A program made the position numbers and the translations under genes. Below are positions 20,281 to 30,145 of a DNA stretch of 64,000 nucleotides, in pieces. Each line of letters begins with the position of its first letter. The first letter of the stretch is position 1. A model generated the notes under the pieces. It made no database searches. It was not told the origin of the DNA and worked only from the letters and a program-made list of their open reading frames with translations. Source of the stretch: Anastrepha obliqua (lineage: Eukaryota; Arthropoda; Insecta; Diptera; Tephritidae); assembly GCF_027943255.1 (NCBI RefSeq), contig NC_072893.1, positions 4,650,001-4,714,000 on the forward strand, in the 5' to 3' direction.

Positions 20281-22294
20281 TTTTGTTTAAAAGGGAACAT
20301 TAATTTATGCAATTCAAGTACGAAATGTGTTTTTTTTTTTTGAGTACCACAACCAAAAATAAAGAATGAAATAAGAATTAATATCCAAAACAAAAAAATA
20401 TTAATTTGAAAAATTTAAGCATAAATGCCGAAACGCGGGGTAGGTATTTTTACTTGTGCAAGATAAAGTAAGAACCTTATAAAAAAAAGGACTTCAAATT
20501 CGTTCATTTTGATTAAAAATGAATCTGAAAAGAGTTTTTGAGCGCAATAGAAAAATCAGGCATTTGATGGTTAAGATAGTCGTGCCAGTCACTAGGACTA
20601 GTATTCATTACTCCTAAAATATGATAGAACCTAAAAGATCTTTTAAGTCGAAGAGTCGGCCATAGCGCACACGACAGATACAAAAATTATTAAAAAATGT
20701 TTTTAAACACAGTCTCGGTTCAAATCTGGTATTCATTATTAATTTAACTTACGCGACTTTTCAAAAAATTCAGCTGTATAACAATTTCTAATTTTTTCTC
20801 AATTGGGCAACGATTACACTACGAAGGTTTTTTTAGCAAGAAAAGTTTAGCTGGTCTCCCAGGTTAGATTTTCTGAGGACTGTAGGCACAACAACTCCAA
20901 CATTGGGAAACATGCTTACTCACTGGCCTCGCGAAATAACGGAAGTGCATAGAAGTACCAGATTTCCTTGCTTTCATTCGAGATGCATAGCGGGCATTCA
21001 CAGCAGGCACTGATGCCTCCGAGCACGGGTATGAGTTGTCTTCATACGCGCCGCCCAACCTACGCTAACCCTGTTCAGACGTGCACTAAGTCAGCGAGCA
21101 GTGTGTCGAAACAAAACTGCAACCTCAACAGCTTTCATATTGACTTATCTATACTTCAGTGCATTCAATTAAAACAAATGCAAATATTTCCACTCTACAC
21201 ATTTCCATTCTAGTGCACACTTCGTCTGTGGCTCCGCCCCTATCACAACTAGACAAATTTCATGCCCGTATTTCCTCTTGCTTTGGCGCTTAATTGTGTC
21301 TGAGCGGTGGGAAGTTGGTGCAGCGGCTTAAGCTATTCGCGCCAGCAGCCGGATTTCCATGCCAGTATCAATTTTCCCACAATTAGCAACAACGCTTGTG
21401 TTGAGCGTGGGAAAGCTACTGCTGCCACTGTTGCTGATTAGTGAGCGCAACTAATACCATGCTACCAGCTACGAATACACAATCGAAGACCTCTCACCTA
21501 ATCTTCTACACTACCATCAATCATCTTCTGCAGCCAGCTTCGGCTACTTTGCTGGTATATGCACGAATGTATGCATAAGAGTAAGCTCCGATTGTTAGGG
21601 AAATATTGGAGTAAAATTAATGTATGTAACAACAAGTGGTGCTGTGTGTGTGTTAATCTGAGTGTCAGCATCTGAATGTAGGCTGGGGGCACTGATTGAT
21701 CACCCAGTGATGATGAACCATTACGAGGTTATAGCAGAAAGTGCAGGCAGTGCTGGTGAGGTCACACCTTAGCAGCGTCAATAAATAGACCAAAGGCGGT
21801 GGTTGCCGTTTAGCACCGTAAGTGAAAGTTGTGCCGCTAAATGCACGCTTCAAATGGATGCGATATGTGAATAGAGATGTAACTATTCTTGTGCGGTTTT
21901 CAGTGCTCAATATAATTATATATTGGTAGGATTTTGCTTACTCAGCGTGTTTAGTTATTTATAATGCATAAAAACATTTAATCAAAAACTAATTTTATTT
22001 ACATCGAAAATGCGAGGAATGAGGTGGAATAGTGTGTCCTCTAAGTGTAGGTTTTGTTTCTTTTTCGTCTTCTTTAACTTTTGTTACAGGTTTCCCAGTT
22101 TTTCTTTACACAAAAAGTGGAAGACACATACACATTTAAATAATAAGAGAAATTACACATAAATTTCTACCTATGTGCACATCCCTATACCATACGAAAA
22201 AATTATAAGACTAAAATGATTATAACGAGCAATAATTTTTTTGTTTTTCAATATTACTAAATTTTCAGTGCTAATGGAATTTGCATTTTCAGTA
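20281..22294. other. 2.0 kb without recognised features
   Basis: Includes a more GC-rich stretch at 20860-21900 with several short open frames but no recognised domain or repeat on either strand. Confidence 0.5.
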
Positions 22295-22925
22295 CCACTG
22301 AATAGACAGCAGCAGTATAATTTAGTGATCATCTTGGTATTACTACTCGGGGGGAACCATTGCCTCCTCTACAATAGGCCTTCGTTCTTCTCGACAGCGA
22401 AAGGGACTCTTTGATGTGAGATTTTCATCTTTCGTATATTGTCTTCTACGTCTTGCAACCATCAACTCCTTGGCCTGCCTTTCCTTCTTGCTCCTTCAGG
22501 GTTCGCTTCAAATACTTTTTTTCTCGTTCTTTCGCTGCTCATTCTTAAAACGTGTCAATACCACCGTAATCTTTGGGTCTTTATAAACCACGTTACATTT
22601 CTTCCCGCGATCCCGTATACGGTATATACCTCTCTAATTGTATAAGGCCGAATTCGCTTCTAAGAATTTTTCTTTCAAATCACATCAGTAAATTCACATC
22701 ATTAACTTTGAGGACCCATGTTTCACAGCCGTAGGTGAGAACCGGTTTTATTATACTTTTATACATCTTGAGTTTTTGTTCCTTCGATATCAAAGAAGAA
22801 GACTCCATAAGTTTGATATGACCAAAGTATGGTCTGTTAGCTACCTGAATGCGGTCTTGTGTAGATAAAGACATATCCCTATTTATGCTGAGTACTACGC
22901 CCAAGTATTTAAACTCTTGCATGAA
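22295..22925 (-). pseudogene. RTE-like non-LTR retrotransposon, RT C-terminus
   Basis: The minus-strand frame 22922-22680 reads EFKYLGVVLSINRDMSL, RIQVANRPYFGHIKLMESS, LKMYKSIIKPVLTYGCETW: the fingers/thumb end of RTE-like polymerases. Downstream on the same strand, in other frames, are FERKILRS and a basic GARRKGRPRSWWLQDVED motif (about 22470). The latter is the family's terminal GRRGRPRxRWxDDVExDL signature. Frameshifts and stops; the catalytic FADD box is not retained. Confidence 0.82.
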
Positions 22926-23439
22926 CTCAAAAACATAACTTTCGATTCTGAGTACAATTTAGTGGTAGTGCAAAAATGGCCAAACCTATTGTTGAGTTCT
23001 GGGAAATTTTGCTCACAATCACAGAGCGGTCGTTATTGTAGTGTAAAATGCACCGGTTTTTTCCGTAAATCGGGTCTTTTGAATTTGCTTCCGCAGACTC
23101 CACATAATATCCAAATAATAACTGCGGTTATATGACATTATGAAAAGAAAGTCTGGATATTTGTTTAATTTTTATGCTATATTAGTTTGTTCTAGAAACT
23201 ATTCTTAACATTAATTTTTTCTATGTCTTTATTTAAAAACAAAAAAAAACTCTCTCTCTGTCTACCAGATTGTACGACAATAAAGAAAGTCATTCTTGCA
23301 AAATTACTGCTTTCCATTAGAATTTTGTTCTTAAGCTCTTAAAAAACACCCGTTATAAATTTAAATAAGAAATAAAAATAATAAATAAGAGAATAAAAAA
23401 TAATTAGCATTTAGAAGCTATAAAAAACAATTTTTCTAT
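22926..23439. other. Spacer
   Basis: AT-rich, with a short CTCTCTCT run near 23251. Nothing recognised. Confidence 0.5.
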
Positions 23440-23830
23440 ATATTTATTTATTTACTTATTTAATCAACAAACCAGAGGCTTATAGACTATTACATAGGTA
23501 GATACAGCTAAAGACCTTATGATAAGAGTCTTATAAATAACTTCTTAAAAGTAAACTTAGAGTAAGAGAAGACAAAGACTAAGGAAGAAGAATAAGCATT
23601 AAATTGAGCTAGCATCCTTCTAATAGGAGCATTCCTTCCGTAAACAGTTTTAGTAATACCCACAAAAAACAGTTCATTACAACGGAAAATGCGTGAGGGA
23701 ACATTAAAATTAATTTTATTGAGCAGATACGGACAATATATTGAGCTCGTACAAATATCGAAGACAAAAACACCGACAACAGAACACGCCTCGACTCTAA
23801 GGACATTAATAAGCAACGAGACCGAGACCG
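23440..23830 (-). pseudogene. CR1/jockey-like non-LTR retrotransposon, C-terminal end and tail
   Basis: The minus strand from about 23830 reads SLLINVLRVEACSVVG, VFDICTSSIYCPYLLNKINF, NVPSRIFRCNELF, RNAPIRRMLAQFNAYSSS and a stop at 23517. This is the last ~100 residues of CR1/jockey-type ORF2. A TAAA-rich stretch (reverse of TTTATTTATTTACTTATTTA, 23443-23462) acts as the LINE tail. Its upstream parts are found inverted at 24345-24430 and in minus orientation at 28349-28600, so this element was split by later insertions and rearranged. Confidence 0.8.
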
Positions 23831-23866
23831 ATATATATATATACATATATATATATATATGTATTA
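23831..23866. repeat. (TA)n microsatellite at TIR-element insertion site
   Basis: Alternating TA/TACATATA immediately before the TIR element. Similar TA-rich tracts lie at 24430-24455 and 28321-28348. Confidence 0.8.
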
Positions 23867-24210
23867 GGCCGGGTCGATTTGTGGGGAGGCAAAAACTTTT
23901 TAGTTTCTTTTCTCATGTAAAGGCCAAAAATGGTGATATTTTGAAATGATTGTATGGGGAGCCCCCCAGAGGAGTTCCAGGGGGTGTGCCACTGGCAAGG
24001 GTGGATCGGCCGTCCAAAGTTAGTGGGGGTCGGTCATACATTTGGACTCGATTTGAGCACTCTAAATGGGTCAAAGTGAGATTTTTCGTTCGACCCAAAT
24101 TGGGGGACATCAGAATTCGTTTTAGAGGTATGGTTCCTTCGGCAAAGTTTCTTATTTTCATCCCTAGAATACGATTTTCACAGAGCAATGAGCGACTTTT
24201 AAATCGACCC
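23867..24210 (+). mobile_element. Non-autonomous TIR element (~345 bp), right end trimmed
   Basis: The left end is GGCCGGGTCGATTT after TA. The right end is AAATCGACCC, where the second, partial copy at 28201-28318 continues to the full AAATCGACCCGCCC followed by TA. The ends are therefore inverted repeats of about 14 bp with a TA target, as for a Tc1/mariner-type MITE. The left copy lacks the last four bases and runs directly into RT sequence. Open frames across it (for example 23950-24276) have no known domain. Confidence 0.7.
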
Positions 24211-24430
24211 TTTATTCGTCGAAATAGTTCTTCGTTTTCTGATCCCTATGCTCTCAACTGTTTTACTCGTCCTTAGTTCGGTCCAGGTTAGAATACGCGG
24301 TATTCGTTTGAAGACCGTTTCATGCAGTCTATATTAATAGATTAGAGTCTGTTCAGAGCGCTTTTGTGCGTTTTGCTTTGCGCTCGATGAAATTCGTTGA
24401 TCCCATTCCGTCTTATCGGTTTCGTTACAT
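24211..24430 (+). pseudogene. CR1/jockey-like RT fragment in inverted orientation
   Basis: The plus strand reads FIRRNSSSFSDPYALNC, then in a shifted frame the region of VRSRLEYAVFVWRPF type, and INRLESVQSAFVRFALRSMK with DPIPSYRFR up to the TA tract. Its first 128 bases (24211-24338) are an exact reverse complement of 28349-28476. The same original element supplies 28349-28600 and 23517-23830 on the minus strand, so this piece is an inverted duplicate plus the adjoining coding segment. Confidence 0.8.
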
Positions 24431-24455
24431 TTATATATATATACATATGTATATA

Positions 24456-24648
24456 TGTAGCGTAGTAGCGGATACGTGTGAGCTCTTCGATGGGTCGTCT
24501 GAGAAGAAAGTTCATACGGTTGCTTTCACATTGCTTTGCCTATCAATAGTTACAATAAATGTCGAGACTCGATAGCGGTAGATCTAATGGAAATATTGAG
24601 AGAGCTTTTGCTCTCTGTATCATATGATAGTGGCAGGGGGTTGCCACA
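24456..24648 (-). repeat. 3' LTR of the gypsy element (193 bp)
   Basis: In element orientation it starts TGTGGCAACC next to a polypurine tract and ends CCGCTACTACGCTACA. It shares about 167 bases with 28030-28200, including GTGAGCTCTTCGATGGGTCG and GAGAGAGCTTTTGCTCTCTG (plus strand). The two LTRs differ by a small indel near the CGCTACA end. Confidence 0.85.
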
Positions 24649-24660
24649 TACCTCCCTTTG
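24649..24660 (-). other. Polypurine tract
   Basis: On the minus strand CAAAGGGAGGTA directly precedes the TG of the 3' LTR, the expected position for plus-strand priming. This placement is the reason for setting the LTR start at 24648 and not at the inner TG at 24622. Confidence 0.65.
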
Positions 24661-24749
24661 CCGTTTTTTTTTTTTTAATTTTATTTTACAGGATCAAGTT
24701 ACGAAAAGAAGAAAAATTAACTTAATATTATGTTTTTAATAAATCAAGC

Positions 24750-27743
24750 TTAAGCATTATCGGCGAAGTGTACCCGCCGTGTACTTTTAGTTGTGGTTGA
24801 ATCTGAGGAAGTTTCTGCTGATGGTTCATTGTGGATTTCATAGACCGACTTGAGTCGATCTACTGATATCGATGTGTGTTGACCTCGAATGTCTACGCAA
24901 AAATATTTGTCATGCCGGGATATAACCCGATATGGACCCTGATATGGTGCTGAAAATGATGGTCCGATTTGACCTTGACGAATCAAAACGTGTGAACAAG
25001 TGTCCAATTCTCTGAAACGAAAAATAGAACGTTTCCCGTGCCTTGACATATCGGCAGGTGTTAAACTATGAAAACGATTTCTTAAAAATTTTAGCAAGTC
25101 GTGAGTAGGTTGTTGTTTATTTGCTGGATTGATGAATTCTCCAGGAAAACGAACCGGTTCACCATACACCAATTCAGCAGGCGTCGTAGAAATGTCGTTT
25201 TTCCATGAAGCGCGTAGACCTAGGAGTACGATTGGAAGTGCATCATACCAAGTATTATCGTGGCACAGCAACGCCGATTTCAATTGCCTATGAAGTCGTT
25301 CTATAAGACCATTTGCTTGTGGATGATAAGGTGTCGTTTTTAAGTGACTGATAGCAAAAAACCGTGAAAGCTGGCGAAACAGGTCGGACTCAAACTGCCC
25401 TCCGCGGTCTGAAGTTATTCTTAGTGGAACGCCATATCTTGCTATCCAGTGATGTATAATTGCGTGCGCGATTGTTTCAGTATTACCATTTTTCAGTGGA
25501 ATAGCTTCAGGAAATCTAGTGAAACGGTCGATTATTGTCAGGCATTGGCGAAAGCCATTAGAAGAAGGCAGCGTAATAAGATCGACATGTATATGCTCGA
25601 AGCGCTGAGACGGTAACTGGAATCTCGCTGGTGTTGTAACCACATAACGTTGAATTTTGTTTCGCTGACAATCAATGCAGGATCTCGCCCATTCACGACA
25701 ATTCTTATTGATTGATGGCCAGATATAGCGGCTGGTTAAAAGCTTCTGTGAACATCGTATTCCGGGGTGGGAGAGAGAGTGTAAAGAATCGAATACCGCC
25801 CTCCTTAGAGATGCCGCTACGAATGGACGAACTGTTCCTGAGGATACATCACAGTATAAGGTAGTGTTATGCTCCGGAAAATGCAGATTTTTTAATTGAA
25901 GCGTCGAGTTAGGATTAGCGATAAGCTGTTGAAGCTCTGCGTCACCTTTTTGAGCATCTGCTAACTGTTGAGCTGTCACAGGGGCTGAGATTGTTTCTAT
26001 TCGTGATAGTGTATCGGCCACTATATTGTTCTGCCCACTGAGATGCTTTATTTCTGTGGTGAATTGGCCTATAAAATCTATCCGGCGGAACTGCCATGGT
26101 GTAGCGCGCCCTGATGTTTGCTTAAAAACATATTGCAGCGGTTTATGGTCAGTATATATCACAATATGCCGGCCTTCGAACATGTACCGAAAATATTTCA
26201 CTGCATCGTATATTGCGTGGAGCTCGCGATCGTAAGTTGAAAGCTTGCGTATCGATTCTGGTAGCGTCCGGCTAAAGAAAGCAAGTGGTTGCCATGAATT
26301 GTTCGAGCGTTGTTGTAACACTGCTCCAATCGCAGTATTTGACGCATCTGTGAAAATGGCCAATTCAGCATTGGTATTCGGGTGTGCTAGCAGGGCGGAG
26401 TTGGCTAGGGCCTCTTTGGATTGTTCGAATGAATCTTTAAGTGCTTTTGTCCATGTTACTGGATGTGAGCCTTTAACACTTGGACCAGCTAATGCTTCGT
26501 TCAGTGGTCCGAGTAACTCCGCCGCGTTTTTAATAAATTTCCGATAGAAATTAACCATGCCCATAAAACCTCGCAGTTTCTTTACTGTTGTTGGTGGCGT
26601 TAGTTGCCGAATCGCACTGACCTTTTCGGGCAGCGGTTTTATACCATCGCTTGAAATGTGATGGCCCAAAAATTTAGCCTCGGATTGGCCGAAAAATGAC
26701 TTTGCGTTATTAATTACCAGTCCGTAGTGTTCGAGACGTCGAAACAAAGTTTTCAAGTGTGTGAGATGTTGCGGCTCATCGTCTGAAGCGACGAGTAGAT
26801 CGTCAATGTACGGGAATACAAACGGTAGATCGCGAGTGATTTCGTCCATGAATCTTTGGAACGTTTGCGCCGCATTTCTCAGTCCAAACGTCATGAAAGG
26901 GAATTCAAACAACCCGAAAGGTGTGATAATTGCTGTTTTTTCAATGTCTTGTTCGGCTACTGGAATTTGATTAAACGCTCTGACGAGGTCTATGGTAGAA
27001 AATATTGTTTTCTTGTATAAATTAGCACCAAAGTCTTCTAAATATCGCACAGGATACCTGTCGGGCACTGTGCGGTCGTTGAGGCGTCGATAATCCCCAC
27101 ACGGCCGCGATTCGCCGTTCTTTTTTGGCGCTAAATGCAGTGGAGAGGACCACGGACTTTGAGATGGACGAGCAATTCCCATTTTCAACATTTTGGCAAA
27201 TTCCTCTTTAGCTACTTTAAGCTTATGTGGTGCAAGACGACGTGCCTTGCTTGACACTGGTGGGCCTTCGGTGGTTTTTATGTGATGCACCGCTGTATGC
27301 TTGACAAATTGGAACGCACCGTTAGGTTTGATGATGGCTGGAAATTCTCTTAGAAGAGCGCTGTAGGGCGATTGATTGGGAATCACCTTGATTGACATAA
27401 TGTGAGATACGTTTCGCACTAGCCCTTGAGATGTTATACCCGAATTTTCATCGCAAATTTGTTTGTTTTTTAAGTCGACTAACAAACCAAAATGGCTTAT
27501 AAAGTCGGCTCCAATAAGTGACTTCGTCACGTCGGCGATGACAAAGCACCAGGTGAATTCGCGTCGCAAGCCGAAATCAAGCGTAAGCATATGACGCCCA
27601 TACGTTTCAATTGTTGCGTTTGTAGCTGTGTACAACTGGTACCCAACGAGAGTTACGTTTGTCTTGATTCGCGAACGAGGGAAAACGGATAAGTCAGCGC
27701 CTGTGTCCACGAGAAATTGTGTCCCAGAAGCGCGGTCTGTCAA
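24750..27743 (-). CDS. pol: Ty3/gypsy Pol polyprotein (protease, RT, RNase H, integrase), uninterrupted
   Basis: An uninterrupted frame of about 997 codons in standard gypsy order. The aspartic protease has LVDTGADLSVFP (DTG at residues 13-15) and, near 77, LIGADF. Reverse transcriptase follows with FSTIDLVRAFNQI (about 248) and catalytic YIDD at 312-315. RNase H starts with FTDAS (464-468). Integrase has a zinc-finger remnant with H659 and CIDC (689-692), then catalytic Asp721 (VDLITL), Asp779 (TSDRGGQFES) and Glu815 (NGLIERLHR), a D-D-35-E spacing. The listed start is TTG; the frame stays open upstream to about 27880, and in vivo Pol would come from a Gag-Pol fusion or frameshift. gag is absent. 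All catalytic residues I could check are present. Confidence 0.93.
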   Translation of the reverse strand: MTDRASGTQFLVDTGADLSVFPRSRIKTNVTLVGYQLYTATNATIETYGRHMLTLDFGLRREFTWCFVIADVTKSLIGADFISHFGLLVDLKNKQICDENSGITSQGLVRNVSHIMSIKVIPNQSPYSALLREFPAIIKPNGAFQFVKHTAVHHIKTTEGPPVSSKARRLAPHKLKVAKEEFAKMLKMGIARPSQSPWSSPLHLAPKKNGESRPCGDYRRLNDRTVPDRYPVRYLEDFGANLYKKTIFSTIDLVRAFNQIPVAEQDIEKTAIITPFGLFEFPFMTFGLRNAAQTFQRFMDEITRDLPFVFPYIDDLLVASDDEPQHLTHLKTLFRRLEHYGLVINNAKSFFGQSEAKFLGHHISSDGIKPLPEKVSAIRQLTPPTTVKKLRGFMGMVNFYRKFIKNAAELLGPLNEALAGPSVKGSHPVTWTKALKDSFEQSKEALANSALLAHPNTNAELAIFTDASNTAIGAVLQQRSNNSWQPLAFFSRTLPESIRKLSTYDRELHAIYDAVKYFRYMFEGRHIVIYTDHKPLQYVFKQTSGRATPWQFRRIDFIGQFTTEIKHLSGQNNIVADTLSRIETISAPVTAQQLADAQKGDAELQQLIANPNSTLQLKNLHFPEHNTTLYCDVSSGTVRPFVAASLRRAVFDSLHSLSHPGIRCSQKLLTSRYIWPSINKNCREWARSCIDCQRNKIQRYVVTTPARFQLPSQRFEHIHVDLITLPSSNGFRQCLTIIDRFTRFPEAIPLKNGNTETIAHAIIHHWIARYGVPLRITSDRGGQFESDLFRQLSRFFAISHLKTTPYHPQANGLIERLHRQLKSALLCHDNTWYDALPIVLLGLRASWKNDISTTPAELVYGEPVRFPGEFINPANKQQPTHDLLKFLRNRFHSLTPADMSRHGKRSIFRFRELDTCSHVLIRQGQIGPSFSAPYQGPYRVISRHDKYFCVDIRGQHTSISVDRLKSVYEIHNEPSAETSSDSTTTKSTRRVHFADNA

Positions 27744-28010
27744 AAAGAGGCGGTGCGATGTTGTAATTAGAGAGTCTTTTACCGCATTTATAGACCCTCT
27801 TTCGCGTGTGTTGATGAGTCTGCCTCGTTGTTTGTTGGTGGAGTAGCTTCGTTCGTCATGACCCTTTAGATGCTTGCGTCGTGTTCAATTCGCCGGAAAT
27901 TTACAAAAATATACTCGTTGGTCGCTACGTATTTTTGTAGACTGTCGCACAAATCCAGTCTTATGACTATACCTTACCAATAATCGCCGATGTTAGTGGA
28001 TGAAAATGGG

Positions 28011-28028
28011 CCCACGTCGGGGTCACCA
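28011..28028 (-). other. Primer-binding site of the gypsy element
   Basis: On the minus strand TGGTGACCCCGACGTGGG begins one base after the ...CGCTACA end of the 5' LTR. It has the TGG start expected for pairing with the CCA end of a tRNA. The tRNA was not identified. Confidence 0.7.
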
Positions 28029-28029
28029 A

Positions 28030-28200
28030 TGTAGCGGATGTAGCGGATACGTGTGAGCTCTTCGATGGGTCGTCTGAGAAGAAAGTTCATACGGTTGCTT
28101 TCACATTGCTTTGCCTATCAATAGTTACAATAAATGTCGAGACTCGATAGCGGTAGATCTAATGGAAATATTGAGAGAGCTTTTGCTCTCTGTATCATAT
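28030..28200 (-). repeat. 5' LTR of the gypsy element, outer end truncated
   Basis: It matches the 3' LTR from TGTAGCGG inward to TGTATCATAT. The outer ~26 bases (including TGTGGCAACC) are missing and replaced by TIR-element sequence from 28201 on. It carries a direct duplication of GGATGTAGC near the inner border. Confidence 0.8.
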
Positions 28201-28320
28201 ATACATCAGAACATCAGAATTCGTTTTAGAGGTATGGTTCCTTCGGCAAAGTTTCTTATTTTGATCCCTAGAATACGATTTTCACAGAGCAATGAGCGAC
28301 TTTTAAATCGACCCGCCCTA
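28201..28320 (+). mobile_element. Right-end fragment of the TIR element
   Basis: Bases 28211-28314 duplicate 24107-24210 in the same orientation with one mismatch (GATCCC versus CATCCC). This copy includes the complete right end GACCCGCCC followed by TA, then a TA-rich tract. Confidence 0.8.
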
Positions 28321-28348
28321 ATATGTATATATGTATATATATATACAT
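28321..28348. repeat. TA-rich simple repeat
   Basis: ATATGTATATATGTATATAT and ATACAT between the TIR-element end and the RT fragment. Confidence 0.75.
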
Positions 28349-28600
28349 ATTAATATAGACTGCATGAAACGGTCTTCAAACGAATACCGCGTATTCTAAC
28401 CTGGACCGAACTAAGGACGAGTAAAACAGTTGAGAGCATAGGGATCAGAAAACGAAGAACTATTTCGACGAATAAAGGCTAACATTGCGAACGATTTAGA
28501 AAGAATAAAGTTCATGTGGGTGGTGAAGTTAAGCTTCGAGTCAAAATAAACACTCAGGTCCTTTGCAATTATATTCTATGTGAACTTACGCCAATAACTG
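28349..28600 (-). pseudogene. CR1/jockey-like RT fragment (thumb region)
   Basis: On the minus strand from about 28570: KDLSVYFDSKLNFTTHM, LSKSFAMLAFIRRNSS, FSDPYALNC, then on to the VRSRLEYAVFVWRPF block across a frameshift and stop. This matches the GVxxDSKLxFxxH...LVRSxLEYA pattern of jockey/CR1 RT C-termini. Bases 28349-28476 are the exact inverted partner of 24211-24338. Confidence 0.8.
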
Positions 28601-30145
28601 ATATTCCTCATCTACATCTGACCCACGTTTTCATTTTCACAAGCCGTTTAAACAAATGTTTTAACTTATAAACTCCAGTTCCTTTTTTACGAGAACAATT
28701 TTAATAGTAAGTATGATCAGTACTTAATAAAATACTTAAGAAAATGTACTGCAGGTGGGCCCCAAAAATCGTAGTCGCGAAGAGCTGAGCAGCAGAACAG
28801 CAATCCATGCAATCCTGCGACTGAGCCAATTTTACCGTTACTGGTTCATTATTACTACAAACCATTGTCAATTAAAGGGAAACAAACAAGTATTGTTGGC
28901 AAAACAATGCAAACAATTTTTTTTTCAGGAGAGCCAGAAGTGAACCTACTTTGGACTGCAAGACTTTGATGCCCGTAGTAAAGTGCGGGGCGTATGAGTA
29001 ACACGAAAGCAGAGTATTGGCATCGGCAGCCGTCCGTGCATCGAAGGCAAAGCAGCTTTGTGGAATTTCAACGAGAAAATATGTTGCAGTTGAAAATAGC
29101 GCATTGTTTTGTTATTTGTTTCCTAACTGACAAAGCCGCCAATGCAACTTATGTGGAGAGAGCGGGAGAGAGTGAAATGCCAACCCAAAAATATTTACTA
29201 ATTTGTAAATAATTGCAAAATGTTTTCAAACAAAAAAATTTAAGAGCGATAAATGAAGTAGGTAATGCATTTTTTCATGATTGGAGCTGAAAGTTTAATT
29301 TAAATAGTTGTTGGAAAAGTTCAGTGTTAGTATACCACTAAAAATAAAATCAATTTTGTTAGCAAATTTGAAACGCGCGAAATGAGTTTCACTCTGCTGT
29401 TTTTTGAATAAGTATTTAAAAAAAAAATATTTCAATAATTCTTGCGATTCACTGCCAATTTGTCTCGTTTCATTTTCAATAGTTCATTACAGAGTATGCC
29501 TGCTTATTTTTATCAAAAAGTACAGGATTTTCAATAGTTTCTCTGGCACTTTGACAGCATATACCAGTCATATTGATAAGTCTGCATTTACTTAAGTAGA
29601 CTTAGCATTTAACTGTGGAATGCTAATGGCTGAAAAATGCGTGAAAACTATTAAAATGTATGCTCAAAATCAGAGATTTAATCGGCAAACATTTCTTACA
29701 CTAACTTTGGGAATAAAATCGTCTTCAGGTAAGAAGCGGCAGCAACCGCTGTGAATGGCAGTTGGTATCGAGGGATATTAATCTCCCTACAATTTTACAA
29801 TATTTCCAAATAGTGTATTATGAAATAGTTCAAACTATTTTAATCCATCAAATATATATTTAAATAAATAAAACAAATAATTGGCGCGTGCACTTCTGTT
29901 ACGTGTTTGGCCGAACTCCTGATCCTATATTTAGCACAAATAAAATGAAAAAAAAAATTGTTCTATGATTTTTTGATCCTTCGAAATAACGTCACTTTTG
30001 CGCAAGTCGGGGACAAAGCAGAATTGAAATGCAAATGGTTCGAAAGTGTGTTCAAAACACGATAACGGAGTTAAACATAAGTACTTTTTGAAGATATACG
30101 CGTCTCTCCCGACGGATAATAATTTTACCGCTTTTCAACTGTTTA
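28601..30145. other. 1.5 kb without recognised features
   Basis: AT-rich flanks around a mixed-composition middle. No domain in the short frames 28755-28943 or 28994-29212. Confidence 0.5.

Larger units (their letters stand above)
24456..28200 (-). mobile_element. Ty3/gypsy LTR retrotransposon, gag-less, intact pol
   Basis: Read on the minus strand: truncated 5' LTR (28200-28030), primer-binding site, ~285 bp of non-coding remnant, pol (27743-24750), polypurine tract (24660-24649) and 3' LTR (24648-24456). The total is about 3.75 kb. No gag frame exists between the PBS and pol; only a stop-containing stretch with a possible ...KGH... knuckle remnant remains. The element therefore depends on other copies for a capsid. 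LTRs are short and very similar, and with the open pol frame this suggests a recent insertion. Confidence 0.88.

Noticed and set aside
23950..24276. 108-codon open frame
   Set aside because: It crosses the border between the non-coding TIR element and an RT fragment; no domain.
24452..28201. TATA as a 4 bp target duplication of the gypsy element
   Set aside because: It works only if the LTR starts at the inner TG (24622). The polypurine tract points to a start at 24648, and the right LTR looks truncated, so the matching TATA is probably chance in a TA-rich flank.
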